Assembly: GCF_013177295.1 (NCBI RefSeq)
Contig: NZ_CP053642.1
Location: 2,294,001 to 2,358,000, forward strand
Length of the DNA stretch: 64,000 nucleotides
Origin: Actinomyces marmotae
Lineage (GTDB): Bacteria; Actinomycetota; Actinomycetes; Actinomycetales; Actinomycetaceae
Reading direction: 5' to 3'
Below are positions 40,756-49,039 of the stretch, piece after piece (position 1 is the first letter of the stretch; every line of letters begins with the position of its first letter). The translations under genes were made by a program, and so were the position numbers. The notes under the pieces were generated by a model. It did no database searches and had not been told where the DNA came from. It saw only the letters and a list, made by a program, of their open reading frames with translations.

Positions 40756-41651
40756 GGCCGCTCCTGGGAGTCAGCGCTCGGGGTGGACGGGGAGCGCCGC
40801 GGGCCCCGTGGGCGCTCAGAGCCCCGAGTTCCCCGCGCGCCTCCGGGCCCGGCCCCGTCATCGTCCTGCTCGGCCAGCATGGCCTCGTACTGGGCGGCGA
40901 CGGCGGCCACCTGGTCGGCGCCGAAGACGAGGGCGAGGATCGGGGAGATCTCATAGCGCTCGTCGACGCTCGTAGCCCGCAGGAGCGAGGCCTTGACCAT
41001 CTTGGTGATGGAGGCGCTCACGCGCCGCTCGAAGCCGGAGAGGTCCGTGGAGGCGCGCCGCCGGTAGATGGCGAGGTGGTCGATGAGTTCGGAGCGGTCG
41101 ACGAAGACGCGCTGACCGCCGCCCATGGCGCGCAGGAGGAGGGTGCGCAGGTGGAGCAGGAGGGCGGTGTCGATGAGGGTCAGGGGCATGGCGCGCACCA
41201 CGGAGGGGGCTTGGCCGGTGGGGTCGTCGGCGTTGCGCACGAACGCGAAGCCGGCCTCGCGGTCCACGATGAGGCTGAGGAACATATTGGCCAGGTGGTG
41301 GCGGACGGCGTCGATGTCGGCCATGAGGGCCTGCCAGGGCTCGGGGTGGAGGGCGGCGGAGAGGTAGGGGCCCTGGACGAGGCGGACGATGGCGCTACGG
41401 GTGGCGCGGGGCAGGGTTCCGGCGTCGCCGTCCCACAGCGCCCCCGGGGGCATCTCCGACGCCGGCTCAGCCGGGTCCGCGGGCGCTCCTTGGCATGCCG
41501 GCGCCTCGGGCTCAGGGGGCGCGGCCGGGCCGTCGGCCGCGGCGGGCGACGACGACCGTGTCGGTGGTGGCGGCGGTATCGCGCCGACCCCGCCGGGCGG
41601 CGGGGGCGGGACCTCCAGGTTCATCTCCTGCAACGGGCTCTCGGGGCTCAT
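40752..41651 (-). CDS. jetB: Wadjet subunit JetB (DUF4194)
   Basis: 299-aa DUF4194 protein, equivalent of MukE in the condensin-like Wadjet complex. The winged-helix parts include LIDTALLLHLRTLLLRAM, FVDRSELIDHLAIYRR and ISPILALVFGADQVAA. A Pro/Ala-rich N-terminal segment (~70 residues) and a Gly/Arg/Asp-rich tail are likely disordered. ATG overlaps the jetA stop by 4 nt. Confidence 0.9.
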   Translation of the reverse strand: MSPESPLQEMNLEVPPPPPGGVGAIPPPPPTRSSSPAAADGPAAPPEPEAPACQGAPADPAEPASEMPPGALWDGDAGTLPRATRSAIVRLVQGPYLSAALHPEPWQALMADIDAVRHHLANMFLSLIVDREAGFAFVRNADDPTGQAPSVVRAMPLTLIDTALLLHLRTLLLRAMGGGQRVFVDRSELIDHLAIYRRRASTDLSGFERRVSASITKMVKASLLRATSVDERYEISPILALVFGADQVAAVAAQYEAMLAEQDDDGAGPGGARGTRGSERPRGPRRSPSTPSADSQERP

Positions 41652-43180
41652 TCGTCGTCTCCCTCGGGGCGCGGTGCCAATGCGGCGGAGTCGGTGGACG
41701 GGCCGGCCACGGGCGCGGTGAGCACGAGCCGGGGGATGGTGGCGCGGCGTTCCTCTCCCCCCGCCGTCGACCAGGAGATCTCCTCCTCGCCGCAGGCGAG
41801 AGCGCCGGCGCGCCTCCCGATGAGGAGCAGGCCGATGACGCTGGCCAGGCCCTGGGTGGCGGGGTGGTCGGCAAGGATGTCGCCCAGGGTCGCGGCGCCG
41901 CGGCGCGCCATCGAGTCGGCGACCGCCTCGGCCAGCTCGATCATGTCGATCTCGGAGGCGCGCACAGCCTGGCGCATGGAGTCCAGGTCGAGGCCTGAGG
42001 CGCTGTGCGTGACGATGTCCTCGGCGACCTCGGCATCGGCGGGGTTGTTGAGTCGCCAGGAGCCGACGCTGGCCAGCGGCAGCCCGGTGAGCTCCAGGCT
42101 CATGCCCATGGGGGCGATCGGGGCGGCGCGCTCAGCGGCCCGCCCGGCGAGCGCACAGGCCCGGGCGAGCTCGTCGGACAGGCGGCGGTGCTCCTCGAAG
42201 GCGCGGCTGGCCACGAATGCGCGCAGGGAGCGGGAGAAACCGGTCATGGTCTGGCGCACGCCGCCGGCCTCGGTCACGAGGGTGGAGCGCCAGTCGCGCA
42301 GGAATCGGCGGTCCGCCTCGTCGAGCATCTCGGCGAAGCCGCGGCTCAGGGCCTCGTCGATGTGGTCGTCGAGGAGCGCGGAGGACTCGGGGTCCTGGAG
42401 GAGCTCGAAGAAGCCGAGAAAGGAGCGGCCGGCCTCGGAGGATTCGATGCGGTCGACGCCGCGGAAGACGTCGTCGAGAACCTCGCCGCGGGACCCGGGG
42501 GCCTCGACGATCCGTTCGCGCAAGGAGCGGTTGAGGTCGGTCATCTCGGAGCGCACGCGCGCTAAGTCGCCGGGGATCTGCTCGGCCAGGGCGATGATCT
42601 CCTTGAGGCGCTCGGCGCCGTCGTGGGGGTCGAGGGGCTCGGCCTGGCCGGTCTCGACTCGGGCGATCTGGGCGTCGATGGCGTCGCGCTCGGCCCGCAG
42701 GCCGGCCAGGCGGCGCTCCGTGGAGGGGTCGGAGTCGCGCACGAGGCGGTCGAGCTGACTAGCGATGGAGGCGAGGCGGGACTGGGTGGCGGCGGGGCGG
42801 GGCCGCTCGACCTGGGCGAGATAGCGCAGTGCGGCCTCAGCGGGGGCGGAGAGCTCGTAGGACTCCTCGCGCTCACCGGGGGCAGTGGAGCGCACGAGGA
42901 TGCCCTCGGCGCGCCAACGGTCGCAGTAGGTGCGGGCCGTGGTCCTCTCCCCCAGGTCCATGCCGGCCTCGCGCAGGCAGAGGAGGTCCTCGTCGATCAA
43001 CTCGTGGAGGTCGGCGACGCCCATGCGGCGCCTTTGGCCGCCCAGGTGGGAGCCGAGCACGGCGACGGCGATCGCGGCCTGGTCCAAGCGCAGGAGGCGC
43101 AGCCCGGCGTCGGCCTCGGGACCGGCCAGGAGGCGGCTCGCGCTCAGGGCGGCGGCGACGACGCCTGAGGACCGGGGCAT
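41648..43180 (-). CDS. jetA: Wadjet subunit JetA (DUF3375)
   Basis: 510-aa DUF3375 protein, MukF-like kleisin of Wadjet. Family features are the N-terminal winged helix (LHELIDEDLLCLREAG, RTYCDRWRAEGILVR), central helical bundle (LDRLVRDSDPSTERRLAGL) and the conserved GEVLDDVFRG patch. Preceded by a near-perfect ribosome site AAGGAGGT, and first gene of jetABCD. The compact leader (102 bp) is shared with nothing else. Confidence 0.92.
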   Translation of the reverse strand: MPRSSGVVAAALSASRLLAGPEADAGLRLLRLDQAAIAVAVLGSHLGGQRRRMGVADLHELIDEDLLCLREAGMDLGERTTARTYCDRWRAEGILVRSTAPGEREESYELSAPAEAALRYLAQVERPRPAATQSRLASIASQLDRLVRDSDPSTERRLAGLRAERDAIDAQIARVETGQAEPLDPHDGAERLKEIIALAEQIPGDLARVRSEMTDLNRSLRERIVEAPGSRGEVLDDVFRGVDRIESSEAGRSFLGFFELLQDPESSALLDDHIDEALSRGFAEMLDEADRRFLRDWRSTLVTEAGGVRQTMTGFSRSLRAFVASRAFEEHRRLSDELARACALAGRAAERAAPIAPMGMSLELTGLPLASVGSWRLNNPADAEVAEDIVTHSASGLDLDSMRQAVRASEIDMIELAEAVADSMARRGAATLGDILADHPATQGLASVIGLLLIGRRAGALACGEEEISWSTAGGEERRATIPRLVLTAPVAGPSTDSAALAPRPEGDDE

Positions 43181-43282
43181 GGCACCTCCTTCAGGGCGGG
43201 GGGCGGCGGTTGCGAACCCGCCGCACGGTACCCGCTATCCCTGACACCCGGCTGAAGGCGGACAGGCGCCCAGGGGCTCCCG

Positions 43283-44536
43283 CTAGTGCGCGGTGACCGG
43301 TTCGTCGGCCTCAGGGGTGGCGGGATCCGGGCCGTCGCCGTCGAGGTCGGCACGGTCGAGGTCGTCGAGGTCCACCTGCGCGATGGGATCGGGCGGATTG
43401 TCCCCGGCGGACAGGAAGAGGCCCACCCAGGCGGCGCGCCTATCAGTGTCGATGAGGAGGGCCTTGGCGAAGAGGGTCAGCGGGATGGCCAGGATCGCGC
43501 CGAGCGCTCCGATGACCTGGGACCAGAACAGCAGGGAGATGAAGGTGACGGTGGTGTTGAGGCCCACGGCGTCGCCGGTGAACTTGGGCTGGATGATGGA
43601 CTGGATGACGAAGTTGAGCAATGAGTAGATGACGATCACCCACAGGGCCGTCCAGGGCCCGGAGTCCACCGCGGCCAGGAGGGCCGGCGGCATGACGCCG
43701 ATGACGAATCCGATGTTGGGGATGTAGTTCGTGATGAAGGCGACGACGCCCCAGGTCACGGCCATGGGAACGTCGAGCCACCACAGGGCCATCGTGTCGA
43801 AGACGGCGACGATGAGCCCGAAAACGGTGGAGACCAGCCAGTAGGAGCGCACGGACTCCGCGAAGCCGGCCAGCGCCGAGGCGAGACTCGGCTTGAGCAT
43901 GACCAGGGCGCGGGTGCGCCTCTCAATGCGCGCCATGTCGAACATGAGGAAGAGGACGGTCAGGCCCATGACCATGAGCATGGAGCCGATGCCGGAGATC
44001 TGCTCGAGGAGCGCCTGGGCGAAGCCGACGACCTTGGAGGTGTCGACGGCCTTGGAGGCCTGGGCGACGAGGTCGGTCTGGGACATGCCCAGCCGGGTGA
44101 GGCGATCCTGCAGTTGCGTCCAGATGTCGGCGAACCGGTTCGAATAGCTCGGGAGGGTATCGATGAGCTGCATGACGGCGATGCCGAGGAATGCGAACAG
44201 GCCCACGACGAAGGCGTAGATGATCACGATCGCGGCGAGCGCGGAGACGGGCCTCGGGATGCGGTGGCGGGTGGCCCAGGTGATCAGGGGCCGCACGGTG
44301 ATGACCAGGGTGAGGGCCAGGAACACGGGGCCGATGAGCCTGCTCGCGTAGTACATGCCGACGCAGCACACCACGAGCGCGGCCACCGTGAAGGCGATCG
44401 TCTCCCCCTGGCTGCGCCCGGGATCATCGGGGGGTGCGGGCGAGGCGGGCGCCGGGGAGGCGGGCGCCGCCTGATCGGCTGTCGTCGCAGGCGAGAAGGG
44501 CGTCGGCCGCCCTGTTTTAGCGCTGTCGGGTCTCAT
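43283..44536 (-). CDS. AI-2E family transporter (PerM/YdiK type)
   Basis: 417-aa inner-membrane protein with about eight helices in the AI-2E/PerM pattern: ITVRPLITWATRHR, then a cytoplasmic stretch with SYSNRFADIWTQL, FLMFDMARIERR, TNYIPNIGFVIGVMPP and QPKFTGDAVGLNTTVTF. Both termini are long, Pro/Ala/Asp-rich and probably disordered. Placement near luxS suggests autoinducer-2 export, but family members have other proven roles, including ion antiport, so the link is inferred. Confidence 0.87.
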   Translation of the reverse strand: MRPDSAKTGRPTPFSPATTADQAAPASPAPASPAPPDDPGRSQGETIAFTVAALVVCCVGMYYASRLIGPVFLALTLVITVRPLITWATRHRIPRPVSALAAIVIIYAFVVGLFAFLGIAVMQLIDTLPSYSNRFADIWTQLQDRLTRLGMSQTDLVAQASKAVDTSKVVGFAQALLEQISGIGSMLMVMGLTVLFLMFDMARIERRTRALVMLKPSLASALAGFAESVRSYWLVSTVFGLIVAVFDTMALWWLDVPMAVTWGVVAFITNYIPNIGFVIGVMPPALLAAVDSGPWTALWVIVIYSLLNFVIQSIIQPKFTGDAVGLNTTVTFISLLFWSQVIGALGAILAIPLTLFAKALLIDTDRRAAWVGLFLSAGDNPPDPIAQVDLDDLDRADLDGDGPDPATPEADEPVTAH

Positions 44537-44581
44537 GGCCCTATCCTCCGATGATTTCGCGCCGACCGGCGGCCGCTCTCA

Positions 44582-45439
44582 TCAAGCGGCGGGAGCGGGG
44601 CCCAGGACGCGCTCGATCCACGGCTCGACGGCGGCGTAGAAGTCCCGGCGCCGGCTGCGGCGGATGAGGTGCCCCGCACCCTTGATGAGTACCGGAGTGA
44701 TGAGCGGGTTGCCCAGGGAGCGGGCCTCCTCCAGGCCGGTCGCGCCAAGGCGGGCGGAGCCGGGCTGGTCACCGCTGAGCAGCAGCGTGGGGACCGTGAG
44801 GGCGGCCAGGGCCTCGCGCCAAGGGACCTCGGGGGCGACGACGCCGGTGCGCAGGAGCTTCGGGTCCACGCGCTGGCTGGCCCAGACCGAGGGCAGGGCC
44901 TCGCTCTCGGGCATGGTGGCCGAGGCGAGGGCGCGCAGGACGGCGCCGGCGGGGTTGGCGAGCTCGGCGTCCAGGGCGCGCTTCCGAGCGGCGCCACGGG
45001 CGAGGAGCTCGGAGGGGCTGCGGGTGCCGTAGAGGGAGGGATCCTCCAGAATGAGGCCGCTGACGAGCTCGGGGCGGCGGATGGCGGCGACCATGGCGGT
45101 CGCCCCGCCCATGGAGTGGCCCAGCACGATCGGGGCCGGCGCTGCGGTCAATCCCAGGGCGACTCGTCCGCGGGCTTGAGTGTCGAGGTCGGTGAGGAGG
45201 TCCAGGGCGTCGTCGACGAGCTGCTCGCCGGCCCGCTCGAGCTGCGAGCGCTCCCAGGAGGGGGAGAGCCCGTGCCCGCGGGAGTCGACGGCGATGACCC
45301 GGTAGCCGCGCCGGGCCCAGTGGTTGATCGCGTCGGCCTGGGAGACGGCCGAGGAGGTGATGCCGTGCAGGAGGACAAGGGTGGGAGCGTCATCGCAGCC
45401 CACGGTGAGCCGCGCCAGGGAGGAGTGCATGGGCGTCAT
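44582..45439 (-). CDS. Alpha/beta hydrolase upstream of luxS (paralogue 1)
   Basis: 285-aa cytoplasmic alpha/beta hydrolase. VLLHGITSSAVSQADA and VDSRGHGLSPSW precede the nucleophile elbow GHSMGG; a late acid and GAGHLI His complete the triad. It resembles the hydrolase at 46171-47067 over most of its length, in the blocks HGITxSA, RGHGxSPxW, GHSMGG and EDP. Substrate unknown. Its start is 22 bp from luxS, on the opposite strand. ATG at 45430 is an alternative. Confidence 0.8.
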   Translation of the reverse strand: MTPMHSSLARLTVGCDDAPTLVLLHGITSSAVSQADAINHWARRGYRVIAVDSRGHGLSPSWERSQLERAGEQLVDDALDLLTDLDTQARGRVALGLTAAPAPIVLGHSMGGATAMVAAIRRPELVSGLILEDPSLYGTRSPSELLARGAARKRALDAELANPAGAVLRALASATMPESEALPSVWASQRVDPKLLRTGVVAPEVPWREALAALTVPTLLLSGDQPGSARLGATGLEEARSLGNPLITPVLIKGAGHLIRRSRRRDFYAAVEPWIERVLGPAPAA

Positions 45440-45461
45440 CCTCCCCCATTAGGCTGTTCCC

Positions 45462-45980
45462 ATGACAGGGGACAGAGATACGAATAAGCAACAGGTCGTC
45501 ACCAGCGAGGAAGCGCTGTACGGACGGATGAACGTGGAGTCCTTCAACCTGGACCATCGGAGGGTGCGGGCCCCCTACGTCCGTATCGCCGACCGCAAGG
45601 AGCTGCCGGGCGGGGACACCCTCATCAAGTACGACGTCCGCTTCTGCCAGCCCAACGTGGAGCACCTGGAGATGAAGGCGGTCCACTCCATCGAGCACCT
45701 GAGCGCCGAGCTCATGCGCGACCACACCGACCGGCTCATCGACTTCTCCCCCATGGGATGCCAGACGGGCTTCTACGCGCTCATGCTGGGCGTTGAGACC
45801 GAGGAGTTCCTGGGGCTCCTGGAGGCGACGATGCGCGGCATCCTCGCGGCCACCGAGGTGCCGGCGGCGAATGAGGTCCAGTGCGGCTGGGGCGCGAACC
45901 ACTCGCTGGAACAGGCCCAGGACGCCGCACGAGCCTTCCTGGCCAGGCGCGAGGAGTGGGAGACCGTCCTCCCCTCCTGA
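45462..45980 (+). CDS. luxS: S-ribosylhomocysteine lyase LuxS
   Basis: 172-aa metalloenzyme that splits S-ribosylhomocysteine to homocysteine and the AI-2 precursor DPD. Metal ligands are His75 and His79 in HSIEHLSAE and Cys141 in CGWG; the catalytic Cys100 lies in PMGCQTGFY. The first 18 residues exceed the usual start, and a downstream start is possible. With MtnN (47077) it forms the by-product branch of the methyl cycle, matching the methionine importer at the left of the window. Confidence 0.96.
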   Translation: MTGDRDTNKQQVVTSEEALYGRMNVESFNLDHRRVRAPYVRIADRKELPGGDTLIKYDVRFCQPNVEHLEMKAVHSIEHLSAELMRDHTDRLIDFSPMGCQTGFYALMLGVETEEFLGLLEATMRGILAATEVPAANEVQCGWGANHSLEQAQDAARAFLARREEWETVLPS

Positions 45981-45999
45981 TCCCGCCCACCCCCCTCGC

Positions 46000-46141
46000 G
46001 AGACCGGTCGAAAATAAGAGCGAGACCGGTTCGCCGTCCACAAGGACGACGGCGTGGGCGCGGCATGAGACGAGCCTGTGGAAACAGGACCGGTCTCGCT
46101 CCTGATATCAACCGGTCTCGCTCCTGATATCGACCGGTCTC
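46000..46141. repeat. Family A repeat array A4 (long form)
   Basis: Two GAGACCGGT cores (46000-46008, 46022-46030) face three inverted ACCGGTCTC cores (46089-46097, 46111-46119, 46133-46141), all 22 bp apart within each group. Between the groups stand CCGTCCACAAGG and CCTGTGGAAAC, the same DnaA-box-like arms seen in array A1, so A1 and A4 are copies of one larger element. Located 20 bp after the luxS stop and before the next gene's promoter area. Confidence 0.8.
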
Positions 46142-46170
46142 GCGCAGGGGGCGGGATTTACGATCGGGGC

Positions 46171-47067
46171 ATGACCGCTGATCCCGCGCCCGCACCCCTC
46201 GCCCGGCACCTCGCCGGGCGGCTCGACGACGCCGAGGCCCCCGTTCTCGTCCTATCCCACGGGATCACGGACTCGGCCGCCTGCTGGATCGAGGCGGTCG
46301 AGCACTGGGCGCCGCGCCACCGGATCGTCGCGCTCGACACGCGCGGCCACGGGGACTCCCCCCGCTGGGACGACGCCGATCTGAAGAACCAGGAGACTGC
46401 CGGGCGTCGCCTGGCCGCCGACCTCACCGACGCCCTGGAGGATCTGCGCTCCCACGGCCTGCGCGCGTCGCCCGATGAGCCCTCGGCCGGCCCCCTGCGC
46501 GCGCCGCTGCTGCTCGTGGGGCACTCCATGGGCGGCGTGACCAGCCTCGATGTCGCCTATCACCGCCCGGATCTGGTGGACGGCGTCGTCGCGGAGGACC
46601 CCGCCTTCGTCACCCCGGCGTGGCGTGCCCTCCTGCGCGCGAACGCCTTCCGGCAGGTGGCCGAGTTGAAAGGCATCGCGAAGGACCCCGAGGCCCGCTT
46701 CACCGCGGAGACCACCGAGAACCCCACGTGGTCGCACCGGGAGGTGCGCGCGAGCGTGGAGGCATCCTGCGGCGTCGACCTGCGGTTCATCGGCCTGGGT
46801 TGCGTGTCACCGCCGACGCCGTGGGAGGAGGTGGTCGACGGCCTGACCGTCCCCACGCTCATCATCACCGGCACCGACGGCGTGGTGCTGCGCGGCGACC
46901 ACTACCTGAGCCTGCTCTCACGCAAGAACCCCCTCATCTCCACCGCGGTGATCGTGGACGCCCCGCACTGCGTGCGCCGCACCTTCCCCGAGCGATTCCA
47001 CGCGGCGTCCGACCCGTGGATGGAGATGGTCATCGCGCGCGGGCGGCAGGGCGAGCGGGCCGCGTAG
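46171..47067 (+). CDS. Alpha/beta hydrolase downstream of luxS (paralogue 2)
   Basis: 298-aa hydrolase with VLSHGITDSAACWIEA, DTRGHGDSPRW, GHSMGGVTS and a C-terminal APHCVRR for the catalytic His. Closely matches the hydrolase at 44582-45439, so the pair arose by duplication around luxS. ATG 46171 follows a weak site; an upstream in-frame extension lies in the repeat and is not accepted. Ends 9 bp before the nucleosidase gene, probably one operon. Confidence 0.8.
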   Translation: MTADPAPAPLARHLAGRLDDAEAPVLVLSHGITDSAACWIEAVEHWAPRHRIVALDTRGHGDSPRWDDADLKNQETAGRRLAADLTDALEDLRSHGLRASPDEPSAGPLRAPLLLVGHSMGGVTSLDVAYHRPDLVDGVVAEDPAFVTPAWRALLRANAFRQVAELKGIAKDPEARFTAETTENPTWSHREVRASVEASCGVDLRFIGLGCVSPPTPWEEVVDGLTVPTLIITGTDGVVLRGDHYLSLLSRKNPLISTAVIVDAPHCVRRTFPERFHAASDPWMEMVIARGRQGERAA

Positions 47068-47076
47068 GCTCGCGGC

Positions 47077-47901
47077 ATGACGCCCTCTCAGCTCGCACGG
47101 CCCCAACAGCCCGCACCCCCGGACCGCCGGGCGCATTCCGTCGTCCTGACCGCGATGGAGGAGGAGGCGCGCCCCTTCCTCGAACGCCTCCCCGCGCTCG
47201 ACGGCGCCGCTCCCCTAGCGCTGAACAGTGACGCATGGGCCGTGAGCCTCGCGCTGCCCCCCGTCATCCCGGGAAGCGCCGATGGCCAGGGCCCCGGGGC
47301 CCCCCGCGAGCTCATCCTCATCCGCACGGGGATCGGCCTGGTGGCGGCCGCCTCGGCGCTGGCGGCAGCGCTGGCCCAGGTGGCCCCGCGCATGATCATC
47401 TCGGCCGGGACGGCCGGCGGCCTGGCCCGCGACGTTGAGGTGGGGGACGTGTGCGCCTCGACGACCCTGGCCTTCACGGACGCCGATGCGACAGCCTTCG
47501 GCTACGCCCGCGGCCAGATCCCCGGCCAGCCCCCCGCCTTCAGGTCGGCCGCCGGGCTGCGCGAAGCCATCGAGCTCCACGGCCCCGCGGCGCTGGCCGC
47601 CGCTACCCCGGCATCGTCGTCGGCGCGCATCCATGCCGGGCAGATGCTCTCCGGCAATTCCTTCGTGACGGCGGCGAACGTGGCGGACACGCGCGAGGCG
47701 TTCCCGGAGGCGGTGAGCACCGACATGGAGTCCGCGGCGCTGGCGCAGGTGGCGGCCGCCGCGGGCATCCCCTTCGCCTCGGTGCGCGGGATCTCCGACC
47801 TGTGCGGGCCCGAGGCGGGCCAGGACTTCCACATCGGCGCCGACGAGGCCGCGGCCCGCAGCGCCGCCGTCGTCATCGCCGCCCTGGCCGCGCTCAGTTG
47901 A
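47077..47901 (+). CDS. mtnN: 5'-methylthioadenosine/S-adenosylhomocysteine nucleosidase
   Basis: 274-aa purine nucleosidase. VVLTAMEEEA at the front, ISAGTAGGLARDVEVGDV, the substrate patch STDMESAALAQVAA (Glu for ribose) and VRGISDLCG fit the MtnN/Pfs family. It makes S-ribosylhomocysteine, the LuxS substrate. Length exceeds typical Pfs (~230 aa) because of an N-terminal Pro-rich stretch and an insertion at ~45-70. Nine bp after the paired hydrolase. Confidence 0.88.
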   Translation: MTPSQLARPQQPAPPDRRAHSVVLTAMEEEARPFLERLPALDGAAPLALNSDAWAVSLALPPVIPGSADGQGPGAPRELILIRTGIGLVAAASALAAALAQVAPRMIISAGTAGGLARDVEVGDVCASTTLAFTDADATAFGYARGQIPGQPPAFRSAAGLREAIELHGPAALAAATPASSSARIHAGQMLSGNSFVTAANVADTREAFPEAVSTDMESAALAQVAAAAGIPFASVRGISDLCGPEAGQDFHIGADEAAARSAAVVIAALAALS

Positions 47902-47968
47902 GGCCGGGGCGGTGGCGCGCCGGCCCAAGGGGCTGCGCGATGGGGCCCACTGGGTGCAGGCTTGGCCC

Positions 47969-48853
47969 ATGAGCACTACTCCCCCCATTGCCCTGGCCAT
48001 CGCCGGCTCCGAGGCCTCCGGTGGCGCTGGCGCGCAGACCGACATCAAGACCTTCCAGCAGCTCGGCGTCTTCGGCTGCACGGCGCTGACCTGCATCGTG
48101 TCCATGGACCCGAAGGCGAACTGGGATCACCGCTTCGTGCCGGTGGACCCGCAGGTGATCGCGGATCAGATCGAGGCCTGCGCCACCGTCCACTCCAGGA
48201 TCGACGCCGTGAAGGTCGGGATGCTGGGCACGCAGCCTACAATCGACGCCGTCGACGCCGCCCTGGAGCGCTACGGCTTCCCGATCGTGGTGCTCGACCC
48301 GGTCCTCATCTGCAAGGGCCAGGAGTTCTCCTCGGCGATGGCCGTGGACAACGCGCTGCGCGAGAAGATCCTGCCGCGCGCCACGATGGTCACCCCGAAC
48401 CTCTTCGAGTCGGCGACGCTGGCCGGCGTCGAGGAAATCACCTCGGTGGAGGCGCTCAAGGACGCGGCGAAGCGGATCTTCGACCTCGGCGTACCCAACG
48501 TGCTGGCGAAAGCGGGCCCGAGCCTGGGCACCGGCACGGCGCTGGACGTCTTCTACGACGGCTCCACCCTGGAGGTCCTGGAGGTCCCGGCAGTGGGCGC
48601 GGAGCGGATGCACGGCGCTGGCTGCACCTTGGCCGCCGCGGTGACGGCGGAGCTCGCCAAGGGGGCCACGCCCCTGGAGGCGGCGGTGACGGCGAAGAAC
48701 GTGGTCTCGGCGTCGGTCAATCCCGGCATGCGTGGGAACATCCCCTTCACTTACGTCTGGCAGGGCAACTACCCTGAACTCCTCGCCGGACAGCCTGCCC
48801 GGGGTGCCCGATGCCCCGCTCAGGCCAGCACGCCCAGAATTGGCGAGGTTTGA
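47969..48853 (+). CDS. Pyridoxine / hydroxymethylpyrimidine kinase (PdxK/ThiD family)
   Basis: 294-aa ribokinase-fold kinase for vitamin B6 or HMP. IAGSEASGGAGAQTDIKTF, VKVGMLGTQ, VLDPVLICKGQ, TPNLFESATLAG and GAGCTLAAAVTAELAKG (anion hole) are characteristic. It resembles the Gram-positive PdxK, which also acts on HMP; exact substrate open. The stop codon (TGA 48851-48853) and last four codons come from MITE copy B3, so the original C-terminus was probably replaced. Confidence 0.85.
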   Translation: MSTTPPIALAIAGSEASGGAGAQTDIKTFQQLGVFGCTALTCIVSMDPKANWDHRFVPVDPQVIADQIEACATVHSRIDAVKVGMLGTQPTIDAVDAALERYGFPIVVLDPVLICKGQEFSSAMAVDNALREKILPRATMVTPNLFESATLAGVEEITSVEALKDAAKRIFDLGVPNVLAKAGPSLGTGTALDVFYDGSTLEVLEVPAVGAERMHGAGCTLAAAVTAELAKGATPLEAAVTAKNVVSASVNPGMRGNIPFTYVWQGNYPELLAGQPARGARCPAQASTPRIGEV

Positions 48854-48971
48854 GGATTGCCCGGGCGCTCGGCGCCCACCAGGCCCGGCATCCCGCATCT
48901 CACAAGCCCCTGACCTGCGACGATAGATAATCCGACATCGCGTCAGCAAAAGGAATCCTCAAACTTCGCCA
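48841..48971 (-). mobile_element. MITE-like element, family B copy 3
   Basis: 131 bp bounded by imperfect inverted repeats of 20 bp (TGGCGAGGTTTGAGGATT at 48841 and the complement of TGGCGAAGTTTGAGGATT at 48971). Internal CTGAC and CAGGTCAGGGGC blocks are shared with copies 1 and 2, in the opposite orientation, but the middle has diverged. No coding capacity. Confidence 0.75.
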
Positions 48972-49039
48972 TTTCCTCTCACCGCCGCCCGCGCCCGGCT
49001 GAACGCCTCACCAGCACGACCCCGCTATGACCTCTGCCG

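Noticed and set aside
37372..40956. A plus-strand open frame of 1194 codons opposite jetC
   Set aside because: High-GC shadow of the JetC gene; the translation is Gly/Ala/Leu/Val-rich without any domain, and the minus strand has full Walker A, signature and Walker B motifs.
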